A stretch of DNA of 64,000 bases from Serendipita indica DSM 11827. Lineage: Eukaryota; Basidiomycota; Agaricomycetes; Sebacinales; Serendipitaceae. A model generated the notes under the pieces. The model worked only from the letters and a program-made list of their open reading frames with translations, was not told the DNA's origin and did not search any database. Of this stretch, positions 57,086 to 64,000 are shown one piece after another; the stretch's first letter is position 1, and each line of letters opens with the position of its first letter. The position numbers and the translations under genes were made by a program. The stretch lies in the NCBI GenBank assembly GCA_910890315.1, contig CAJVGD010000014.1:806001-870000 (forward strand). The letters are read 5' to 3'.

Positions 57086-59261
57086 TCATATCATCCCCCG
57101 TTGGCTACTCTGTTGCTGCGCCGAAAACCCAGGGGAGACGGGGCTAGCCGCAGGCCCATCGAGTGCATATCGTAGTTCGGAATCGTTTAGCGTACTCGAT
57201 GTATTCATACTTGTCGCGTGTGGTGCGGGCGTCGGCGGTACTCCCGAGTTGCTCGAACCAATCTTGCCAATGAACCATGATGGAACCCAGCCCCTGTCAC
57301 CAGTATGTTCCTTGACAGCCTACAAATTTGATTAATATCGTCATCACAAACCTGGATATACAAGACCCACGTATGACCAATGATTATAGCGCTTGAACAC
57401 TCGAAGCGCATCGTCTTTGACGAGCTCGAGCTCCTCTTCTCCCTTTTTGCGATAGTCCGTCAGCGCTATACCCGGATAGCTAGTGCTGACAATGCTGCTC
57501 GGCATGATCGGCGCGCGGTCTGGATCGAGGGACCGCGAGTATGGATCGTTTGCTCGTGCCTCTTGTATCGCTACGGCCACTGGGAGATTCGTCTCAAGCA
57601 AACACCCCGCGGGCACCCACCCTGAGCGACCATCTCCGTTGCCCGACCCATTCCCAGACGGATCCTTTTGCACAACCCACCAGCCTTTGGCCTGCGAGAT
57701 GATGATAAATGTGTCGTTGATTGACACATCGAATTCGTCGTCTTGCTCGGCAGTGTAGGGATAGATGGCAATGGCGTAGGATTTTGTCGCGAGAGGTTGG
57801 GATGGACCATGCGAGTTTTCAGTCTGCGGACTATGAGAATGGTGTGAGACGCCATGATCCGGATTGATTGGCGACATGACGTCTGGCCATGGTGAATTGG
57901 TCAAATTGGCCGTGGCCAGTGGAGGAGTTCTGCCGTCGACCGTCAACGTATTGCCACCTCGAGCAGCTGCTCCTGCTGATGTCCTGCCAAGTGCCGACGC
58001 CACACCACCAGCGTTCATCTGCGCTTGCCGCTCCTTGTCTCGTCTCGCTGCTTGTTTCTGTTGTGCGACTGCGATAGGCGAGCGAATGTCACGTATGTGT
58101 TTGAGCATGAATACTGGATTCTTCTTGGCTTCCTTTAGCTTCTGGAAGAGAAGCAAGGGCTTTTCATCGTAGCTGAGACAACGTTCTATACCCACTCAAA
58201 TCAGTAAGTGATGATGAAAACCCGGCCGAGTCACACGCACCGGTATTACCGTAGCAGATGAACATGGCAAAGTTTTGCCAGTCTTCGTTGTTGATCTTGT
58301 ACTTTTTGAGCGCGGCTGGGAGCACTTTCCACGCTGGGTCCTCGAGACTGACTTTGAAGCTGCGAATATCGCTCGCGTCTGTGATGGGACGCGAGTTGGA
58401 TGCACCACCTCGTTGTGGAGCGGGAGATAGTGATGAATTGGAGATCGGTATCGACGGCGTAGCAGATATCGGCGGTGTATCTTTGCGGACGATTGGCTTC
58501 TCGGGAGAATGACTGTGTTTCTGGGGCTGTATAAGACGATGAGATTTCTATAACCTCTCCAGACCGCGAGACGGCCTACCGGAATAGAATGTTCTGGCGC
58601 GTGCGGCGAGCTCGTCGGAGACTCGTGCTCTGCCTTTGTCGGCGAACGGCTCTCCTTGTAGGGGGCCCATTTGAGAGATGGTTGCTTTTTGAGAGTCTTT
58701 TGCGGGGCGTCTGTCTTGACGCCGTTTCTGACCGTGTTTGCGGTCAAGTCCTCGACGCACATCTGAACGGTTTCCTGCAGACGGATGTTTTCTTCTTCGA
58801 GGACAATGATCCGGTTCTCTAGAGAATGCTTAAGATGCATTCCCGTGGCCACAAACGGGAATGGGATTACCTAGCTGCTGAAGGTGCATGTACAGTTGGC
58901 CGATGGTCAGGTTAGCTGCTGGGTCCTCGGATTCCGCTAAGCGTAGCTAGTATGAGCTGGATACCTTGTAAGTGTGTATTCGGGGCTTACACGGCGGGAC
59001 ATAGTGGTCTGGCTCGATTGGAATCCCATCCCGAATCTTGAGCGCATAGACCGCCTTGAGTATAGCCAGTCGCTGACCCACAGAGTTGATTCCAATCTCT
59101 TTCAGCGACTCTGAATCGAGCGCCTGGAGGACATCGCCCGAGATGCCGTGCTTGCGGATCTGCTCGTCGTACTGGTCGAGGCCCAGCGATGCCAGAAATA
59201 CCGCAACGTCGTCTTCTGTGTAATCCATGAGCGATGCCGGGAGCTGCAAAGTGTCCGCCAT
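57086..59261 (-). CDS. STE50: Ste50/Ubc2-type MAPK adaptor (SAM, RA, two SH3)
   Basis: An adaptor that links Ras-like GTPases and MAPKKK in mating/filamentation signalling. Start 59261 gives MADTLQLPASLMDYTEDDVA. The SAM domain spans about 59040-59230 (VAVFLASLGLDQYDEQIRKH, INSVGQRLAILKAVYALK). A coiled-coil follows (LENRIIVLEEENIRLQETVQ). The Ras-association domain (about 58100-58390) ends RCLSYDEKPLLLFQKLKEAK and KKNPVFMLKHI. Two SH3 domains close the protein: AIAIYPYTAEQDDEFDVSIN with GWWVV...GWVPAGCL, and IALTDYRKKGEEELELVKDD with GDRGWVPSWFIG after an intron at about 57319-57363. The SAM-RA-SH3-SH3 order is that of Ustilago Ubc2, not of ascomycete Ste50, which lacks SH3. The stop TGA is at 57086-57088. 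Confidence 0.87.
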
Positions 59262-59310
59262 CGTATGCCAAATGTCCAGGAGCCAACTTGGATTCTGCCA
59301 CCCGTCGCCC
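59262..59310. promoter_or_regulatory. 49-bp head-to-head spacer of STE50 and IPI3
   Basis: The two start codons are 49 bp apart. The STE50 frame stays open leftward-to-right past 59261 and into the IPI3 coding sequence, so the 5' UTRs very likely overlap the opposite gene. Position-based inference. Confidence 0.45.
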
Positions 59311-60929
59311 ATGAACGAGCTCCTCGTCGCGGCTGCAGACAGCGTCGGACTGTACAATATACAAACGGGAGGAGCTCCTGTTGCTGCGTTTGGCATCCCT
59401 CCAGCCGCACAGAATGCGACCGCGCTCGTCCCCACCAAAAACAACCAGGGCGGCCTCGTTTTCTCAGCAGCAGCCAGTAAACCATTGCTACATGTCTACA
59501 GTTTTCAAAAGGTATCTATTCCTCGCGTATTCCCGTGCCAGCTCTCATTTCTCGCAGAACCAACCACTCCACAACTTTGTTGTCCCGGAAAAGCTCTCCT
59601 GTTTGGATATCGACACCAACGCAACATGGTGTGTTGCAGGAAGCGCGTCTGGTCGCATATACGTATGGGAAGTTGCCTCAGGTGCACTCTTCAAGTCGTT
59701 TGCGGCTCATTACCGGGCAGTCACCGTGATTCGCTTCCACTCCGACGGGGAGACATTTGTCACGGGCAGCGAAGACTCCTCGATCAGCATCTGGTCCATT
59801 TCCAGGTGCGCTCCATAATCCCTTCCAATGTGTGTTCTAACAGGATCTACGTCAAGAATAGTCGATTATGAACAAGAAAATCAAGTACCGACACCCTTGT
59901 TGACACTTTCCGACCACACACTCCCAATAACCTCGATACGTCTAGGGTTTGGGACCCTTTCGTCGGCGCGAATATTCTCAAGCTCCCTCGATAGTACCGT
60001 CAAAGTTTGGTCGATTGACGCCCATACGTCTGCAGACTCGGCAGGGCCCTCCTCGACTTTGCTGGCAACCTTTGGCTTTTCTGTCTCCATCATCGACATT
60101 GCCATAGATCCGCTAGAGCGTTTCTTCTTTGCTGCGACGAGCAAGGACAATGGAGAAATCTTTGTCACTCGAATGTACACCGACAACCAAGACGTCCCAC
60201 ATCGGTCCTTGCTCACTGGTGGCATCGGCGAGACACATGCCGTTTCTTCATCCAATGCCAAATCAATAACCGCTGGGTACGTACTTCCGACTCGATTGTT
60301 CTAGAACTCAGTATTACGTAGCTCCAAAGTCTCTACGCTAGCCCTGACAACTACATCTCAGTTACTGATCGGCACACACTCTGGCTTGATTCATGTTTAT
60401 GATACGCTATCATTACAGCTTCTGAGAACTATATCGACCTCTCAATCTCCATCACCGACGCCAGTCACCTTTCTCACCACTGTCCCCAAGCCCATAGATC
60501 TGATAGGCCATGTACAACTCTACATGGACCACCAGAATCAGGGAGAATCGATGTCCGTTCGGCCTGTTATGCCCTTTGGACGAGTGAGAGAGGTCAAAGG
60601 AGCGGGGCGAGAAGTATCACTTATTCTGCCACCGAGGCCGGTTAGTGGACATTCTACAATTTACCAATGGCTGACAATTTACAGAATCTATTCGATGTCT
60701 CTTATGATCCTGCTCAAGACGCCGCCTATTTCTCTGCAAAGCAACCCTGACTGCCGCCGATAAATCTAAGACAGCAGACTCTCAAGCCAGGATAGAAAGC
60801 CTAGAGCTCCAAGTCCAACAATTAACGGCCAAACTAAACCAAGCCAAAGCGATCAACGACGCGATATGGGAAAAAATGGTCGATAGGGTAGCACAACAGA
60901 ACAAGGCTACACAACCGACAAGTCTATAG
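59311..60929 (+). CDS. IPI3: Rix1-complex WD40 protein IPI3/WDR18
   Basis: Ipi3 is part of the Rix1 complex that matures the 60S precursor and is needed for ITS2 processing. Start 59311 gives MNELLVAAADSVGLYNIQTG. WD repeats: GGLVFSAAASKPLLHVYSF, LDIDTNATWCVAGSASGRIY with VWEVASGALFKSFAAHYRAV, TVIRFHSDGETFVTGSEDSS with ISIWSIS, the family-typical TLSDHTLPITSIRLGFG and ARIFSSSLDSTVKVWSID, then SVSIIDIAIDPLERFFFAAT and LLIGTHSGLIHVYDTLSL. It ends in a coiled coil, QARIESLELQVQQLTAKLNQ. Four or five short introns. The TAG at 60927-60929 leaves one base before the stop codon of the convergent serine dehydratase. Confidence 0.87.
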
Positions 60930-60930
60930 T

Positions 60931-63715
60931 CTAATGTCCGTGAATAAGAATATCGGCAATTTCGTCCTTGGAACGTCCATGCCGAATCCTGGCAGCTTTG
61001 GTGGAGATAATATTTAGCACGCGGGTGATGTAAGCGGAATCTTGACAGTGGTCTAGAAATAAATCAGTTTATGGCCATTATACTCACCACAGAACAACGT
61101 ACCGCAAGCCCGGACAGAGAGGTTTCCTTGTACTTAACGGACATGTCCGCGGCCGTCAAACGCATCGCCTCGATGGCCTCATCGAGCGAGACATAATGCT
61201 CCGCATTTGTCGCCATAGCCAGTTGAGCCGCCGTAATCGCCTTGACTGCACCCTAGATGAGCATGAGTGATGATTAGCCAGCCTCCTCGGGGCAGTGACG
61301 CACTAGACTGTTGCGTTCGATGCATGGTATCTGGGAAAGTGTCAATTGTGGCCTTGCAATGAACCTGGATGAACTTACTTGAACAAGACCATCTATCGGA
61401 CTATGTGGCCAGTCAGCACTGGACAGCTACAAAAGCGCAAAGAGAGATGGTACGAACTCGCATGTAAGTCCCAAATTATGCTCGATGCCCACTTCAGCGC
61501 TCTGGAGAATGACTGCAGGCGATGCGCCAAGGACGGCGGCAAATGCACCAGCAGCCATGCTACAGGCGACACCTAGAGAATAGGTCTCAGTAAACGTAAC
61601 TGAGAGACGTGGTCGGATGTGGAGAGAACAAGGTGATACACACCGACTTCCGCTTGGCATCCACCTTCAGCTGCACTGATAGTTGAGCCTCGCTTGAACA
61701 GCATACCGATGGCTGCGGCTGTCAGCAGAAAAGTTTTGACGGTGCCTTCAACATCATCGCTAATGAATTCGAGCGTGTACTTGAGGACAGCCTAGATCCT
61801 GGTTAATCTCAGTTGGTACCGAAGTTTGATTCAAATACCGGTATCACGCCCTACGGATAATTCAGCTCATATTTGACAGAGGTAATAGTGCTTACTGCTG
61901 CTCCATTCGTGGGAGATGTACTAATTGTCGTTATTTGGACTGAGAGAGATGAGAAAAAAGTCTCTTACACTATTCGGCCACCGGCTGCATTGACCTCGTT
62001 GACCGCAATGGCATAGCAGGATAGAAAGTCGATGTTGGGGAACAGCGTACGTTTCTTGTGGATTTAGGGACGATATAACTCTCTTGATGCACACATACCG
62101 GAGGCATTGGAAGAACGGGGTGATCAAAGGCGCCAACGACTCTGGGACCTTTTGCTCTAGACTTGAGATTGGTCGCGCCATTCGTATCTCCATTAGATGC
62201 AGAGGTGGAACCATTGAGTGGTTCCATGTCTGCTGGAGAATTGATGGCCATCGAACTGCCTATGGAGCCAGCCCCAATCGCTGGTTGGGAGGTGCTCGAG
62301 TAGAGTCCAGGATAAAAACTATGGGCCGATGAGCTTCAATATACTGCATAAAATTGCGCTTACCCTCTCATCAGTCGTTGATACAGCATAGGTGCACGCC
62401 TCTTCAATCCGAGTCGGCCAGGGAGTACGCGCTCCGTTGTCGAAACGCCGGATCTGATACACTCATCCATAACTTGCCATATACGCATGAGCTAAGTATG
62501 CATGAGTATTGTTGATGGAGAGGAACTCTATAGCACCTTTGCATTGATTTGATCGTCGGAAAGATAATGGCGTTCGTTGTCATAAACCAATTGTGCGATG
62601 GTCATCTTGGAAGGGTTGAGCGCATCTAGCTAATGAATTCGATTTACCTACGTTATACTTTTTCGTCATAGCAAGCAAAGAGTCGCCCGAGCTAAACAGA
62701 TATGGCGGTTGAGTCGCTGTGCCCTTGTATTCGTCTGTCCCCTCCTCGGTCTCGTGGAGTTGAGAGCGACGAGCCGGATCCACCTTGGATTTGTCAACGC
62801 CCATGTAATACAAGTTCTCATCCACTGAAAATATTAAGCGCCTTCCTCGGACAGTATCACGATCCACCTTTCGTCTTCTCATTGACTACGAAACCGCCTC
62901 CAACGCTGTTATCTGATTAATATGAATTTCAGAGATGGGCCGACATTCGTACCTATAATATTCGTTTGTCGCCAGCAAATCGCCATTCTCGTCGAAGACG
63001 GCGAAACGCATTCCGTTTGGATGCGTGGGCAAGGCTTCAAGGACCCAGACCATGTCCCTATCCATGTCATAGTGTATCCGGTGTTTCCCTGCGAGATTCA
63101 GGATCTTTTGATCACGAATAAAGGTGTATCTCGAGTCGACGGTGGCGGTTTCGATTGTTTCTGGATCCGAGCCTGCCGAGAGTTGTCACGAGAAGCCTTA
63201 TAGCAGGCCAATGCTAGATTTACCTTCGAGTCCGAGAAGAACCGCTTGAGGTGTCATGTGTCCTGAACTGTGATGAACTCTCATAGCCCAAGAAATGGGA
63301 ATGGACGCTCACCCTTTCCTGTGGCGGCTAGAGATCCATAAAGCGTGATTTTGATGCTATGAACTTTCTCGAGGAGGCCATATTGCTTGAGGTCGTGCAC
63401 GAATATCCTCCCTGCGCGCATAGGACCAACAGTATGAGAGCTGCTTGGACCGACTCCGATAGAAAACAAGTCAAATGCAGAGATAACAGCGTGAATAGGT
63501 CGCTTGTCGACTTCCTGCTCCACGGCGGGTTTGTGGACCGGTTCTCCCTCCAACGTATTCTCAGATATCCCAGAAGCAATATAGCGAACTTGATTTCCTC
63601 CTCTGACGGCCATCCTCGCTGCTGACCTGGCGAGGGTGTTGACTGTCCAATGAAACACCCCTCGTTTCGACATGTTCCCGCGCCGGACCATGTAGGAGAG
63701 TGTGCTCAAAACCAT
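60931..63715 (-). CDS. SDA: Iron-sulfur L-serine dehydratase (bacterial SdaA type, fused beta and alpha domains)
   Basis: It deaminates L-serine to pyruvate with a [4Fe-4S] cluster instead of PLP. Start 63715; the leader is basic and lacks acids ([38 protein letters not shown]), so mitochondrial import is likely. Beta domain: [76 protein letters not shown] low-complexity linker (about 62120-62280, [16 protein letters not shown]) precedes the alpha domain: [60 protein letters not shown]. The cysteines needed for the cluster are all visible. It ends [11 protein letters not shown], stop at 60931-60933. More than ten introns, so it has been nuclear and fungal for a long time despite its bacterial type. 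Confidence 0.9.
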
Positions 63716-64000
63716 TTTGGTCTGAACAGTATTTATGCAGATTTATTGAGGAATATGATACCCGTGGTTGTGGTCAGACTATACAGGAGGAAGCCTTTGC
63801 CTGCTGTATGCCAGACGTGGAATACACGCGCTATCGCATAAGTATTAGGGAGAAACAGCGCCCAAAAATAGACAAGAAATGCGCAATATTCGCTCTAAAT
63901 TGTGACTCAAGTTCGAGGGTATCTCGAGACAGACCGACAAGATACCCTTGTTCGGTCAAGAAAGATAATCACTCGCTCATCTCCTCGTTATAGAACGCGA
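63716..64000. other. Right edge upstream of the serine dehydratase
   Basis: It should hold the dehydratase promoter and 5' UTR. A plus-strand frame from 63700 to 63993 overlaps the dehydratase start and lacks similarity. No other feature seen. Confidence 0.3.

Noticed and set aside
63700-63993. Plus-strand frame at the right edge
   Set aside because: It overlaps the dehydratase start, has no similarity and sits where a promoter is expected.
1-64000. tRNA, rRNA, CRISPR and transposon remnants
   Set aside because: By eye I found no B-box with a matching A-box, no rRNA-like block, no spaced direct repeats, no terminal inverted repeats or transposase/reverse transcriptase motifs. A tRNAscan or RepeatMasker run would settle this.

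Overview
The window is a gene-dense piece of a fungal nuclear chromosome. I read 25 protein-coding genes in 64 kb, nearly all broken by many short introns of about 40-70 nt. The gene set points to Basidiomycota, probably Agaricomycetes and perhaps a Rhizoctonia-like (Cantharellales) fungus. The reasons are a Ubc2-type Ste50 with two C-terminal SH3 domains, a YABBY-like HMG mini-protein of a type I know from basidiomycetes, a HAM1-like protein, and an F-box/LRR protein of basidiomycete type. The species call is inference. I see no transposon, CRISPR, tRNA or rRNA gene.

Layout. 0-13 kb: the 5' part of a mitochondrial Rsm22-like gene (-), COP9 signalosome subunit 2 (+), the RNA polymerase II CTD phosphatase Fcp1 (-), the Ski2 helicase (+), an Efm3-like eEF2 lysine methyltransferase (-) and a xylose-reductase-type aldo/keto reductase (-). 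13-24 kb: a HAM1-like protein (-) and the PI3P 5-kinase Fab1/PIKfyve (+). 23.7-41 kb: two HET-C paralogues on opposite strands flank a disordered protein, a divergent calcineurin A, an F-box/LRR protein and a tiny YABBY-like HMG protein. 41-54 kb: LTV1 and C1D/Lrp1 (-), an unrecognised protein with three copies of an internal domain (+), mitochondrial ribosomal protein mS45 (-), a proline-tailed basidiomycete protein (-) and MAK11 (-). 54-64 kb: a conserved fungal protein (+), a chromodomain protein (+), Ste50/Ubc2 (-), IPI3 (+) and a bacterial-type iron-sulfur L-serine dehydratase (-).

How the genes relate. There are no operons, but neighbours are packed tightly. The SKI2 and EFM3 stop codons overlap in one TTAA; the IPI3 and serine dehydratase stops are one base apart; STE50 and IPI3 share about 49 bp between start codons. 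Many genes serve RNA and ribosome metabolism (SKI2, C1D, LTV1, MAK11, IPI3, EFM3, mS45, RSM22), which may be coincidence.

Most notable are the HET-C pair, whose diverged tails include a FUS-like SYGQ-rich low-complexity region, and the three-domain protein at 44-48 kb, in which introns sit at the same place in each repeat. Splicing also stands out: two GC-AG introns and microexons of 14, 15 and 27 nt. Intron boundaries were inferred by reading frames and family conservation; where I could not fix them I say so.
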